64,000 nucleotides of DNA. Origin: Halobacillus litoralis. GTDB lineage: Bacteria > Bacillota > Bacilli > Bacillales > Halobacillaceae. This document shows positions 1-7,950 of the stretch, piece by piece. The first letter of the stretch is position 1. Each line of letters begins with the position of its first letter. The notes below the pieces were generated by a model. It saw only the letters and a program-made list of their open reading frames with translations. It did no database searches and was not told where the DNA came from. The DNA is taken from contig NZ_JAIVAJ010000001.1 in NCBI RefSeq assembly GCF_020171725.1, positions 1 to 64,000 on the forward strand, in the 5' to 3' direction. The translations under genes were made by a program, and so were the position numbers.

Positions 1-118
1 ATATTGAGCAAAAGAGGGTAAGGAGACCTCTTATCAAGGTCATTTAACGGTTTACATAAAGAAAAAATTACAAATAATGGTATTAGCGCACTATAAGACA
101 TAGTTTCTCAACAAACTG

Positions 119-157
119 GGGACAAAGAGCAGAACCTGCTCTTTGTCCCGTTTTGCT
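119..157 (+). terminator. Rho-independent terminator of an upstream gene outside the window
   Basis: A 14-bp perfect stem (119-132 with 136-149) closes on a 3-nt loop and is followed by a T-rich stretch. It presumably ends a plus-strand gene lying left of the window. Bases 1-118 hold no gene that I can recognise. Confidence 0.85.
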
Positions 158-196
158 TATTAGAGGTGTTCACACTCCTCACGACCGGCTGAAAGA

Positions 197-205
197 TGCT
201 ATAAT
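197..205 (+). promoter_or_regulatory. Extended -10 promoter (TGCTATAAT) of the TetR gene
   Basis: TGCTATAAT is a perfect extended -10 element 24 bases before the ATG at 230. I see no good -35 at 17 bp, which is normal for extended -10 promoters. An AGAGGTG ribosome site follows at 217-223. Confidence 0.65.
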
Positions 206-229
206 GGTAGAAGATGAGAGGTGACACCC

Positions 230-805
230 ATGGGCAGAAAAAAAGTGCTGACAAAAGAAGATGTATTTACCGTAACGGGTGAAGTGTTGCGGGAAGAGGG
301 ACTTCATGGGGTCCATTTTAAAAATATTTCAAACAGGCTTGATGTGGGGAGAAGTACATTATACGAATATTTCTCCAATAAAGATGAACTGCTGCTCGCC
401 TATATGAAACAGCTGATGAAAGAGATGAACGATAAAGTGGATGACATCGAAGAAGATCTCCCGCCGAACCGAAAGCTCTACAGACTGCTCTTAGTGTTAC
501 TTGAGCATGCTCAACTTCATCAAATTGATCGAATGATCCGCGACCTTCAGTCGAGTGATAAACATGCGGCGATGTTCTACAGGGATGAGCTCCATATCGA
601 CCTGATGAAAACCTATGATCTCATGCAGAAATGGATTGAGGAAGCCAAGCAGACAGGCATATGGAAAACCACTATCGACTCATCTCTGATCGGCGATTTA
701 ATCTTTCATTCCATTCTATTTCCGAACCGTGAAAGACTAGGCGTAGAACAAATGGCGGATCAGCTCTTTGAGATGATTGAATACGGCATGGAGGACCGCT
801 CTTGA
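230..805 (+). CDS. TetR/AcrR-family transcriptional regulator
   Basis: A 191-residue protein with an N-terminal helix-turn-helix (about residues 5-50) containing the family hallmark STLYEYFSNKDELLL, followed by an all-helical ligand-binding region. TetR proteins are dimeric repressors released by small ligands. The ATG at 230 is preferred over the GTG at 221 because AGAGGTG (217-223) sits 6 nt before it. The AbrB-type membrane protein gene starts 41 nt downstream on the same strand, so regulator and membrane protein are probably co-transcribed, and the membrane protein is the likely target. The ligand is not inferable. The family is certain, the role is inference. Confidence 0.9.
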   Translation: MGRKKVLTKEDVFTVTGEVLREEGLHGVHFKNISNRLDVGRSTLYEYFSNKDELLLAYMKQLMKEMNDKVDDIEEDLPPNRKLYRLLLVLLEHAQLHQIDRMIRDLQSSDKHAAMFYRDELHIDLMKTYDLMQKWIEEAKQTGIWKTTIDSSLIGDLIFHSILFPNRERLGVEQMADQLFEMIEYGMEDRS

Positions 806-830
806 TATAGGAGCGGTTTATTTCGCTTTT
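795..830 (+). terminator. Possible attenuator or terminator between the TetR gene and the AbrB-type gene
   Basis: A 7-bp GC-rich stem (795-801 with 811-817) overlaps the TetR stop codon and is followed by a T-rich stretch up to 832. The ribosome site of the next gene (AGGAGGTG, 833-840) follows at once. This could limit read-through into the membrane protein gene. Confidence 0.4.
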
Positions 831-846
831 TTAGGAGGTGCAAGGA

Positions 847-1866
847 ATGAGAATCGCCATTACATACGGGGTGGCTGTTGGTTCAGGTCTGCTCTTTTCG
901 TTCTTACATATACCGCTTGCCTGGATACTGGGTCCCGTGACAGGGTTGTTTCTTTATAAAGTGCTCAGCCATCAGGAAACCGCCCAGTTCCCTGAGGCGA
1001 GAAACGCTGCCTTTTCCGTTCTCGGTATTCAGATTGGACTGACGTTTACCGCTGAAACGTTCTCCCTCGTGCTTCCTTACTTCTTTCCTTATACACTACT
1101 CAGTATGATCATGATTGCCGTCAGCCTTGTTTGTGCGTACGGGATAGCCAGAAGAACAGCGCTTAATTACACGACAAGCTTAATAGGAGCAGCCCCTGGA
1201 GGATTATCAGCCATGATGGCCGTAAGTGACTCCTTCAAAGGAAATACGGTCCTCGTGACCATCTTCCATACGATTCGCCTGCTGTCTGTATTGTTCATCG
1301 TGCCCTTTTTGGCTAGCAGGTGGTTTGAAGCGGATGGAACGAGTGAAGCGGCGGATCGGGCTGCAAACGGGCCCTTATGGACGATTGCCGTTTACGTTGT
1401 GCTTTTCCTCGTCTCTTATAAGGTGAAGGATTACATCCCAGCGGCACTTGTGATCATTCCGATGCTCGTTGTCGGGGGAATTCAGTCTGCAGGTATTCTG
1501 CTGTATGAGTGGCCGACGCTCATCTTCTACGGAGCGCAGGTCATCATCGGGGTGCATCTAGGTCATTCCATTACCATTGAAGACTTGAAGGCTGCCGGGA
1601 ACTACAGCTTTTATTATTTCGGGCTCGCTTTGATGATGATTGCAACCGGCTGTTTGGCAGGTGTGATCTTGTCAGCCTGGACGGGTATGGGAACTCTGAC
1701 AGCGCTGTTGGCGCTGGCGCCCGGTGGACTTGTCGAAATGTCGATTACAGCCGGCGAGACCGGAGCGGAACCTTCTATTGTCAGTTCGTTGCAGACGATC
1801 AGACTGCTCACGATCGTACTTTTCCTTCCTTTGCTGTTCAAGTGGCTTCTGCCCAAATTAAAGTAA
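847..1866 (+). CDS. AbrB-family (duplicated domain) integral membrane protein
   Basis: A 339-residue, very hydrophobic protein with roughly ten membrane segments. It shows an internal duplication typical of the AbrB_dup family (PF05145, sometimes labelled ammonia monooxygenase-like): the motif AAPGGLSAMM in the first half recurs as LAPGGLVEMS in the second. The family is widespread but has no settled biochemical function, and some members are described as putative transporters. The start at 847 is chosen over the GTG at 838 because AGGAGGTG (833-840) gives ideal spacing to 847. It follows a TetR gene by 41 nt, suggesting a regulator-transporter pair, which is inference. Confidence 0.8.
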   Translation: MRIAITYGVAVGSGLLFSFLHIPLAWILGPVTGLFLYKVLSHQETAQFPEARNAAFSVLGIQIGLTFTAETFSLVLPYFFPYTLLSMIMIAVSLVCAYGIARRTALNYTTSLIGAAPGGLSAMMAVSDSFKGNTVLVTIFHTIRLLSVLFIVPFLASRWFEADGTSEAADRAANGPLWTIAVYVVLFLVSYKVKDYIPAALVIIPMLVVGGIQSAGILLYEWPTLIFYGAQVIIGVHLGHSITIEDLKAAGNYSFYYFGLALMMIATGCLAGVILSAWTGMGTLTALLALAPGGLVEMSITAGETGAEPSIVSSLQTIRLLTIVLFLPLLFKWLLPKLK

Positions 1867-1875
1867 ACAGTCCTT

Positions 1876-1904
1876 TTGACAATATCTCGAATTAAAGATA
1901 AAAT
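1876..1904 (+). promoter_or_regulatory. SigA promoter with MhqR-type operator
   Basis: TTGACA (1876-1881) and TAAAAT (1899-1904) are separated by exactly 17 bp. The spacer and -10 contain ATCTCGAATTAAAGAT (1884-1899). This closely resembles the inverted-repeat operator that I recall for B. subtilis MhqR (ATCTCGAATTCGAGAT followed by AAAA), with two central differences. MhqR is a MarR-type repressor released by quinones, and mhqD is one of its targets. No mhqR gene is in the window. Confidence 0.75.
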
Positions 1905-1939
1905 GGTCCCAAGTAATCAAGAACGAGAGGATGAATCAT

Positions 1940-2551
1940 ATGAAGCTGAAGCATATCTTTAAACAAGGGAAGACAAACGATGCGCCCGTGCTGTTGTTAT
2001 TGCACGGAACGGGTGGAACAGAAGAGGATTTACTACCACTGGCTGGAATGATTGATTCTGATGCCTCCGTCTTATCCGTAAGAGGGAACGTTTCAGAGAG
2101 CGGAATGCCCAGGTTCTTCAAACGTCTTCGTGAGGGGGTCTTTGATGAAGAAGATCTCGTCGCCCGGACGGAAGAACTGAACGAATTCCTTGCAGAAGCA
2201 TCTGAACAGTACGGGTTCGACAGGAAACAGGTCGTAGCCGTTGGATATTCAAACGGAGCGAACATCGCCGGAAGCCTGATGTTCCATTACGCCAACAGCC
2301 TGAAGGGTGCCTTGCTGTTTCATCCAATGGTCCCGCGTCGTGGAATTGAGCTTCCGGATCAATCAGGTGTACCGGTCTTTATCGGGGCAGGAGAGAATGA
2401 TCCAATCTGTCCTGCGCAGGAAACAGTCGACTTGAAGGAGCTTCTCGAGAAAGCGGGGGCTGATGTAACCGATCATTGGGAGCGCATGGGGCACCGCTTG
2501 ACCGAGTCTGAAGTGATGGCAGGAGCTGAGTGGTACAAAACAAATTTATAA
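1940..2551 (+). CDS. mhqD: MhqD-like carboxylesterase/hydrolase
   Basis: A 203-residue alpha/beta hydrolase of the phospholipase/carboxylesterase group. The nucleophile is Ser104 in GYSNG, with Asp154 in GENDP and His185 in MGHRL completing the triad, and the oxyanion motif is LLLLHGTGG near residues 18-26. It closely resembles B. subtilis MhqD (YodD), a putative hydrolase induced by quinones, catechol and thiol stress. The ATG at 1940 is preferred over 1931 because the ribosome site (GAGAGG, 1925-1930) would abut 1931. The promoter just upstream carries an MhqR-type operator, which supports the assignment independently. The natural substrate is unknown. Confidence 0.85.
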   Translation: MKLKHIFKQGKTNDAPVLLLLHGTGGTEEDLLPLAGMIDSDASVLSVRGNVSESGMPRFFKRLREGVFDEEDLVARTEELNEFLAEASEQYGFDRKQVVAVGYSNGANIAGSLMFHYANSLKGALLFHPMVPRRGIELPDQSGVPVFIGAGENDPICPAQETVDLKELLEKAGADVTDHWERMGHRLTESEVMAGAEWYKTNL

Positions 2552-2559
2552 AAGGATGA

Positions 2560-2588
2560 TTGAGTCCTCCTCTACTTTTTTGTATGAT
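2560..2588 (+). promoter_or_regulatory. SigA-type promoter of the 67-residue protein gene
   Basis: TTGAGT (2560-2565) and TATGAT (2583-2588) have a 17-bp spacer. The promoter begins 8 bases after the mhqD stop, so the next gene is separately transcribed. Confidence 0.65.
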
Positions 2589-2618
2589 GGAAAGACGTAC
2601 TATGAAGGAGGGGAAGAA

Positions 2619-2822
2619 ATGATCCACAAAGACTGGGAAAACAACCCTACAATCAAGCAGATTGAGTGTGTGCACAACAAGGCAGAGAAGTTCGTTGTTG
2701 ATTCTGTACTCACTCCAGGGAAAGTATATGATGTGAAAAATGAAAGTGAAGAATTTTATTTTGTCATTGATAACAGCGGCCGCATGGGCGGTTTCTATAA
2801 GGACTACTTCAAGGAAGTATAA
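2619..2822 (+). CDS. Small conserved Bacillaceae protein, DUF6501-like
   Basis: A 67-residue soluble protein with a compact beta-rich pattern (VLTPGKVYDVKNESEEFYF, then GGFYKDYF). The ATG at 2619 has a strong ribosome site GAAGGAGGGG eight bases upstream. The longer frame from 2556 would begin inside the promoter and is rejected. It has its own promoter and terminator, so it is monocistronic. I recall similar small proteins of unknown function in Bacillus (DUF6501). No function can be assigned. Confidence 0.75.
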   Translation: MIHKDWENNPTIKQIECVHNKAEKFVVDSVLTPGKVYDVKNESEEFYFVIDNSGRMGGFYKDYFKEV

Positions 2823-2852
2823 CAGAGGAGCTCAGCGCTTCTCTGTTTTTTT
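2823..2852 (+). terminator. Rho-independent terminator
   Basis: A 9-bp stem (2823-2831 with 2837-2845, one G-U pair) is followed by seven Ts. Confidence 0.85.
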
Positions 2853-2918
2853 ATTTGATACGTCCAGTAGTAGGGGCCTCATTTCGTGTTGATTCAACAT
2901 GATCCTACAAAATTCCTC

Positions 2919-2932
2919 TCTCAACGTTTACA
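2919..2932 (+). promoter_or_regulatory. Weak candidate cre (CcpA) site
   Basis: TCTCAACGTTTACA matches TGWNANCGNTNWCA at all fixed positions except the second base. It lies 54 bases before the amidohydrolase start, but no clear promoter accompanies it. Confidence 0.3.
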
Positions 2933-2985
2933 TAGCAAGCTTTACGGGGAAGGCAAAGTAGATCATTGTTAAGGAGTTGAGGTTT

Positions 2986-4581
2986 ATGATTGTAAACAAT
3001 GTCCGTATATTTGACCCGTCACAACCGGAAAGCTCGAATGAAGTGAAGGCCTTGGAGTTTGAGGGAGATAAGATCACCCGTATTTACGAGGAACCATTAG
3101 AGAACGGGGAAGGCATGATCGAAGGGGAAGGGAAGGTTCTCGCACCTTCGTTCAATGACAGTCATATGCATTTGCTGCGGTTCGGACTCTTGAAGAAAGA
3201 GTTGGATCTGACCGAGGTGACGAGCTGGAAAGAAATGAAGGAACTTGTCGAGTCCCATTATGATGAATTGGAAGAGTATGACTGGGTCTTCGGAAAAGGT
3301 TTCAATGACGCGAAGTTCACGGATATGGATCGTTTGCTGACAGCGGAGGATCTGAGTGAAATTCAAGTGAACGCCTACATTTATTTCATGCATCAGGATG
3401 GTCACGAATGTGTCATCAGCAAGCAGGCGATGGAGCTGCTCGAGAAAGAAGAGGATTTTAAACTTGAGCCTGATGAGTTTAAAGAAAAGGACGAAAATGG
3501 ACATTGGACAGGAAGGTTTAAAGATACTGCCGTTCACTACATCAAGCATCATTTCTGGGGACGTTCTGTGGAAGATGCGAAGGAAGCGTTGAAGTGTGCC
3601 ATGCCTTATTTGAATGAAAACGGCATTACGTCCGTTCATACGGATGATATCAACTTTATCGGATCTTATGACAAACTGTGGCAGGCGTACACGGAACTTG
3701 AACTCGAAGGTGAACTGCCGATCGACGTTCAGCTCCACCACTATATTTTCAACTTGAATGATTTACATGAATACTTAGAAGCAAATACAAAACGGACAAA
3801 TGATGGGACGGATCAAGTCAAAGTGGGAGCGGTCAAAATTTTCCTCGACGGAACACAGCGTCTTCATACAGCTGCCATGAGAAACCCTTACCCGGATGCC
3901 CCTGAATCTCACGGCCGTCTCATTTATGACCAAGAGCAGCTGAATGAAATGGTGAAAACGGCAAGTCAAAACGGGATGCAGGTGGCGATGCACGCCATCG
4001 GAGACCGGGCCGTCGAGCAGGCGATTGTGGCGCTTGAGCAGGAAGAAGCGCACACCGCGCAATTCAGACATCGGATCATTCATGCGCAGACGCTTGCTCC
4101 GGACTTGATTCAACGTCTCACGAAGATCAAGCCCTATATCGAAACGCAGCCTTCCTTTTTATTAAGTGAATGGTCCGAGAAAGATCGCTGGACACCGAAA
4201 GACATCCTCCCATACTGCGATGCCTTCGAGAGCTTGAAGAAAGAAAATATCCCGCTCACACTGAGCTCAGATTTACCGATCGGTTCCATCAATCCGCTCG
4301 AGTCCATCTATGCAGCGGCGACCCGGATGGATTTAGAGGGGCGCCCTGAAGGGGGATGGATGCCTCAGGAAAGGTTATCGGTGAAAGATTCGTACCAAGG
4401 ATTCACAACATTTCCGGCCGAACTCGAATATCGGGAAGAAGAAAAGGGTAGAATAAAAGCTGGTTATCAAGCGGATTTCGTTTTATTAGACAAACACCCT
4501 CTGGAAGTGGAAAAGGAAGATGTTCATCATATACAAGTCTTACAAACGTGGCACCGAGGAAAACAAGTGTATAAAAAGTGA
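2986..4581 (+). CDS. YtcJ-like metal-dependent amidohydrolase
   Basis: A 531-residue amidohydrolase of the amidohydro_3/YtcJ group. The metal-binding HxH is in NDSHMHLL (about residue 60), later ligands are in AMHAIGDRA and HRIIHAQ, and the catalytic Asp region is LSSDLPIG. The C-terminal beta sandwich segment (AGYQADFVLLDKHP) is typical. Such enzymes hydrolyse amide or formamide bonds and their substrates are rarely known. The ATG at 2986 is 9 nt after AAGGAG (2971-2976). The TTG at 2977 would touch the ribosome site. No signal peptide is present, so it is cytoplasmic. The neighbours do not indicate a pathway. Confidence 0.85.
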   Translation: MIVNNVRIFDPSQPESSNEVKALEFEGDKITRIYEEPLENGEGMIEGEGKVLAPSFNDSHMHLLRFGLLKKELDLTEVTSWKEMKELVESHYDELEEYDWVFGKGFNDAKFTDMDRLLTAEDLSEIQVNAYIYFMHQDGHECVISKQAMELLEKEEDFKLEPDEFKEKDENGHWTGRFKDTAVHYIKHHFWGRSVEDAKEALKCAMPYLNENGITSVHTDDINFIGSYDKLWQAYTELELEGELPIDVQLHHYIFNLNDLHEYLEANTKRTNDGTDQVKVGAVKIFLDGTQRLHTAAMRNPYPDAPESHGRLIYDQEQLNEMVKTASQNGMQVAMHAIGDRAVEQAIVALEQEEAHTAQFRHRIIHAQTLAPDLIQRLTKIKPYIETQPSFLLSEWSEKDRWTPKDILPYCDAFESLKKENIPLTLSSDLPIGSINPLESIYAAATRMDLEGRPEGGWMPQERLSVKDSYQGFTTFPAELEYREEEKGRIKAGYQADFVLLDKHPLEVEKEDVHHIQVLQTWHRGKQVYKK

Positions 4582-4600
4582 CATTTTTCCCTTGCTTTCC

Positions 4601-4629
4601 TTGTCAACCTTCGTTCCATAAGGGATAAT
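4601..4629 (+). promoter_or_regulatory. SigA-type promoter
   Basis: TTGTCA (4601-4606), a 17-bp spacer and GATAAT (4624-4629) precede the histidine phosphatase gene. Confidence 0.65.
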
Positions 4630-4663
4630 AAAGATATGGTGAAGGAAAGGGGAGGAAGAAGGA

Positions 4664-5212
4664 ATGTCAAAGCTCATTTTAGTGCGCCACAGTGAAACAG
4701 AAGGTCAGCATGAAGATTCCCCATTAACAAAGCAGGGTGTAAGGCAGTCACAAACGCTTGCACACTTTCTCAATCGATCTGGTTATGACGTAGACCGCAT
4801 TATTTCCAGTCCTTTTTTACGTGCGGTGGAAACCATCAAGCCATATGCGCTCAAGAAAGGACTGCAAATCGAGACGGATGAACGGCTTCAGGAACGCATC
4901 CTTAGTCATGAACCGCTCGATGATTGGGAAGAGGTCCTTCACGACACTTTTCAAGATCACGACCTCAAGTTGAACGGTGGAGAATCTTCGAAGGAAGCCA
5001 AAGAGAGAATCACATCGTTGGTCGATGAATTGGAAGAGAAGAATGAAGGGAATGTCCTTCTTGTCACCCACGGGAACCTACTGGCTTTGCTCCTGCAGAA
5101 ATACAACCGTGAAATTGGCTTTTACCAATGGAAGCGGCTGTCAAACCCGGATGTTTATGTCGTGCAGAAGCAGGGCGGGGAATATACGGTGCAGCGAGTA
5201 TGGGATCAGTAA
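4664..5212 (+). CDS. Histidine phosphatase superfamily protein (phosphoglycerate mutase-like)
   Basis: A 182-residue protein with the family start LVRHSETEG (phospho-accepting His9; the usual RHG is RHS here), a second-site motif SSPFLRAVET, and the C-terminal catalytic His in VTHGNLLALLL. Members dephosphorylate small metabolites or act as mutases; at this length a phosphatase is more likely than a glycolytic mutase. The start has GGGGAGGAAG upstream and its own promoter. It lies between the amidohydrolase and ferredoxin genes without evident operon structure. The substrate is unknown. Confidence 0.85.
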   Translation: MSKLILVRHSETEGQHEDSPLTKQGVRQSQTLAHFLNRSGYDVDRIISSPFLRAVETIKPYALKKGLQIETDERLQERILSHEPLDDWEEVLHDTFQDHDLKLNGGESSKEAKERITSLVDELEEKNEGNVLLVTHGNLLALLLQKYNREIGFYQWKRLSNPDVYVVQKQGGEYTVQRVWDQ

Positions 5213-5237
5213 AGCCCGTACACCTAGAATAGAAATA

Positions 5238-5266
5238 TTGCGATTTTTTTCAAGAATCGTTATCAT
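5238..5266 (+). promoter_or_regulatory. Promoter of the ferredoxin gene with weak Fur-like sequence
   Basis: TTGCGA (5238-5243), a 17-bp spacer and TATCAT (5261-5266) fit a SigA promoter. CAAGAATCGTTATCA (5251-5265) over the -10 resembles the Fur 7-1-7 consensus only partly (about 10 of 14 positions), but it parallels the better Fur-like box at 24746-24760. Confidence 0.4.
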
Positions 5267-5349
5267 ATATTGTGGTGTTTATTTAAGCCTTAACCGGTGA
5301 ATAGTAATCATAAGCACATAAATAGAAAGAGACGAAGGAGGAGAAATCA

Positions 5350-5589
5350 ATGGCATTCGTAATTACCTCTCCGTGTAAAGATGAGAAAGCTGCGGAGTGC
5401 ATGGACGTATGTCCAGTAGATTGTATTGAAGAAGGAAAAGATATGTTCTATATTGATCCTGCAATCTGTATCGACTGCGGAGCATGTGAAGCTGTGTGTC
5501 CGGTCGAAGCAATCTATATTGAAGATGAAGTACCAGAAGAAGAAGAGAAATACATCGAGATCAACCGTAAGTTCTTCGAAGAGCAATAA
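5350..5589 (+). CDS. 7Fe/8Fe-type bacterial ferredoxin
   Basis: A 79-residue electron-transfer protein with eight cysteines at 9, 17, 21, 25, 40, 43, 46 and 50. The second motif is a full CIDCGACEAVCP. The first lacks the cysteine found at position 11 in [4Fe-4S]2 types, which matches [3Fe-4S][4Fe-4S] ferredoxins such as that of Bacillus schlegelii, to which the sequence is very similar. It carries electrons to cytoplasmic oxidoreductases. The ribosome site is GAAGGAGGAG. It is monocistronic, with a strong terminator behind it. A paralogue lies at 60877-61116. Confidence 0.9.
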   Translation: MAFVITSPCKDEKAAECMDVCPVDCIEEGKDMFYIDPAICIDCGACEAVCPVEAIYIEDEVPEEEEKYIEINRKFFEEQ

Positions 5590-5603
5590 TACGCACATAA
5601 CCA

Positions 5604-5632
5604 AACCGCCCGCCTTGCCGGGCGGTTTTTTA
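5604..5632 (+). terminator. Rho-independent terminator
   Basis: A 9-bp GC-rich stem (5604-5612 with 5619-5627) with a 6-nt loop runs into a T tract. Confidence 0.9.
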
Positions 5633-5818
5633 ATTTGCGGAAACAAACCGTTCCTTATTCAATAAGCTCTTTCTCGTTACCCTCTCCATTATTTTTATTG
5701 TTGAGTAAATGAAGATGACCTGTCAGCCTATTGAAGACCGTGTCCTACCATAATGAATGAATAACCAGATGGTCAACCGGGTAGATACATATAGTAAACC
5801 AATATTGGAGGGACTTTC

Positions 5819-6559
5819 ATGACTCAACTAAAGAACGAAACAGCAATCATAACAGGGGCAAGCAGCGGAATTGGTATGGCGATCGCCCATCATTTGGCTA
5901 AGCAAGGAGCGAATGTCGTACTTGCTGCACGTCGCTCTGAGCGCCTGAATGAATTAAGTGACGAAATTGAAAACAAATACGGAACGAAGGCGAAAGTCGT
6001 CGAGACAGATGTAACGAACAAAGAAGATGTAGAAAACCTCGTGAAGGAATCCTTTGATACATTCGGCAGTGTCGATATTTTCGTAAACAACGCCGGTGTC
6101 ATGCTGTTATCCTTCTTGAAAAATGACCACGTTGATGAATGGGAACAGATGGTTGATGTCAATATTAAAGGTGTCCTGTACGGGATTCATGCCGCTCTGC
6201 CGAAGATGCTTGAGCAAGGTTCCGGTCATATGATCAATGTATCGTCGGTAGCCGGTCACGAAGTATTTCCGTCCAGTACGGTATACAGCGCTACGAAATA
6301 TGCGGTTAAAGCCCTGTCTATGGGGATGGAAAAAGAGCTTGCCTCAACAAACGTCAGAGTGACGAACATTTCACCAGGAGCCGTGGACACCGAACTGACG
6401 GAGCACATCACAGATGGTGAAGTACTGGAAATGTTCAAGGATTCAAGTATGACACCGTTGAACGCAGAGGATATTGCTTCTGCCGTCACATATGCTGTCA
6501 CGCAGCCGAAAAACGTCAATGTCAATGAAATCATCGTAAGACCCGTGAATCAAGCGTAA
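5819..6559 (+). CDS. Short-chain dehydrogenase/reductase
   Basis: A 246-residue classical SDR. The NAD(P)-binding motif TGASSGIG is at residues 12-19, NNAG at 90-93, the catalytic Ser in NVSS (142-143), and Tyr156-x3-Lys160 in YSATK. The arginine pair after the second beta strand (AARRS) suggests NADP(H) preference. It is a cytoplasmic oxidoreductase of unknown substrate, similar to the YwfD/YqjQ-like stress-associated SDRs of bacilli. The ribosome site is TTGGAGGG. It converges with the acylphosphatase gene, and the two share the hairpin at 6570-6594. Confidence 0.9.
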   Translation: MTQLKNETAIITGASSGIGMAIAHHLAKQGANVVLAARRSERLNELSDEIENKYGTKAKVVETDVTNKEDVENLVKESFDTFGSVDIFVNNAGVMLLSFLKNDHVDEWEQMVDVNIKGVLYGIHAALPKMLEQGSGHMINVSSVAGHEVFPSSTVYSATKYAVKALSMGMEKELASTNVRVTNISPGAVDTELTEHITDGEVLEMFKDSSMTPLNAEDIASAVTYAVTQPKNVNVNEIIVRPVNQA

Positions 6560-6565
6560 TACAGA

Positions 6566-6594
6566 AAAAGGACCGCAGGCATTGGCTGCGGTCC
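6566..6594 (-). terminator. Terminator between convergent SDR and acylphosphatase genes
   Basis: A 9-bp stem (6570-6578 with 6586-6594) is followed on the minus strand by a T run (A run at 6565-6569 on plus). It ends acyP and may serve both directions. Confidence 0.8.
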
Positions 6595-6596
6595 CC

Positions 6597-6872
6597 TTAA
6601 TGTATAACCCGGAATTTCTTTTCTTCCTTTTCGATAGCCACTGTAGATACGTCCAAGTGTCGAACGCTCGCAAATGGGGTTGGTCCTTTTTCAAGCTCGT
6701 GTTGCAGGTCGTCCAACTTTTCTTGTTCCCCTTGAGCCTCGAGCTCGACGGTACCATCCGGTTTGTTTTTAACCCAGCCGACAAGATCGAGTTGTTTGGC
6801 CGTCTGCTGGATAGTGGCTCTGAACCCGACGCCTTGAACGCGTCCATGTACAATATAGTGTCGTCTCTCCAT
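6597..6872 (-). CDS. acyP: Acylphosphatase
   Basis: A 91-residue acylphosphatase that hydrolyses carboxyl-phosphate bonds such as acetyl or carbamoyl phosphate. The signature GRVQGVGFR is at residues 10-18 with catalytic Arg18, and catalytic Asn36 is in VKNKPDGTVE. The ATG at 6872 lies 8 nt from AAGGAGGTG. The TTG at 6878 (two codons earlier) is only 2 nt from the ribosome site and is less likely. Length and motifs are fully canonical. It is divergent from the P1 peptidase gene. Confidence 0.95.
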   Translation of the reverse strand: MERRHYIVHGRVQGVGFRATIQQTAKQLDLVGWVKNKPDGTVELEAQGEQEKLDDLQHELEKGPTPFASVRHLDVSTVAIEKEEKKFRVIH

Positions 6873-6955
6873 ATTCAAAACACCTCCTTGTCCTCGTAGA
6901 ATAGCATTCCCTGTTGGGAGGGGGAAGAAAACCTTTTTAGAAGGAGAAGGTAGGA

Positions 6956-7936
6956 ATGAAGCAGATTACAATCAGCGAAATCGATGAATTTTTGTTCGGT
7001 CATGCAACAAATGAAGAAGCCGGTACGGGGTGTAGCGTCATCATTTGTGAAAAAGGGGCCGTCTGTGGGGTTGATGTAAGAGGCGGATCACCAGGAACGA
7101 GAGAGACGGATTTGCTGCGACCGGAAAACCTGGTTGAACGAGTACATAGTGTGTTTCTCTCTGGTGGCAGTGCGTATGGTCTTGAGGTGGCTACTGGTGT
7201 CATGCAGGCACTTGAGGAGCGGTCCATCGGTTTTGATGTACAAGTAGCAAAGGTCCCAATTGTACCGGGTGCTATCCTTTTCGACTTGACGGTTGGAAAG
7301 CCGGATGTTCGTCCGGATGCTGCCATGGGCTATCAAGCTTCCCAGTCCGCTTTTGATAAAATGCCCTTTCTGTCTGGCAACGTAGGAGCGGGTACGGGGG
7401 CGAGTGTCGGAAAGATTCTTGGTCCGAGCTATGCTATGAAAGGCGGAACGGGCTTGTTTGCTGTGCAACTGGGTAAGTTGAAAGTCGGAGCTGTGGTGGG
7501 GGTAAATGCATTCGGAGATGTGATCGATTCAGAGAACGGTCAAATCATAGCCGGTGTTCAAAAGGACGGAAGATGGCTGCGGACAGAAGACCTCCTTTTA
7601 GAACAGGTAGCAGACAAAAAGACGAACCGTTTCAGTGGCAATACGACAATCGGATGCATTGTCACGAATGCGCGTCTTACGAAATCAGAAGCAACGAAAC
7701 TCGCTTCGATTGCCCAGGACGGACTTGCTCGAACGATCCGGCCTTCCCACACTTTTGTTGATGGGGACGCGTTATTCTGTCTTGCTTCAGGGAGCGTTGA
7801 TGTGGACTTGAACGGCCTTTCGTCTGTCGTAACGACCGTTGTGGAGAAAGCTGTATTAGACGGTGTCCGTTCAGCTGTCTCCTCTTATGGACTGCCGGCG
7901 CACGAGGATATCAAAAGGAAACATGAACGATATTAA
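6956..7936 (+). CDS. P1 (DmpA/DmpB-like) family autoproteolytic peptidase
   Basis: A 326-residue member of the S58/P1 family (DmpA, beta-peptidyl aminopeptidases). These fold like Ntn hydrolases and self-cleave to expose a Ser/Thr nucleophile. The diagnostic blocks are FLSGGSAYGLE (about 67-77), VPIVPGAILFDL (100-111) and GNVGAGTGASVGK (141-153). The expected cleavage site is in GNTTIGCIV, so Thr230 or Thr231 would be the nucleophile in place of the Ser of DmpA. It is the first gene of a tight three-gene operon (14-15 nt gaps) with an alpha/beta hydrolase and a C45 hydrolase. The substrate (D-amino acid amides, esters or beta-peptides) is not inferable. Confidence 0.88.
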   Translation: MKQITISEIDEFLFGHATNEEAGTGCSVIICEKGAVCGVDVRGGSPGTRETDLLRPENLVERVHSVFLSGGSAYGLEVATGVMQALEERSIGFDVQVAKVPIVPGAILFDLTVGKPDVRPDAAMGYQASQSAFDKMPFLSGNVGAGTGASVGKILGPSYAMKGGTGLFAVQLGKLKVGAVVGVNAFGDVIDSENGQIIAGVQKDGRWLRTEDLLLEQVADKKTNRFSGNTTIGCIVTNARLTKSEATKLASIAQDGLARTIRPSHTFVDGDALFCLASGSVDVDLNGLSSVVTTVVEKAVLDGVRSAVSSYGLPAHEDIKRKHERY

Positions 7937-7950
7937 TTGGAGGTGCTCGT

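Noticed and set aside
1..118. Coding sequence at the left edge
   Set aside because: No frame with a start, ribosome site or recognisable protein; only the terminator that follows is supported.
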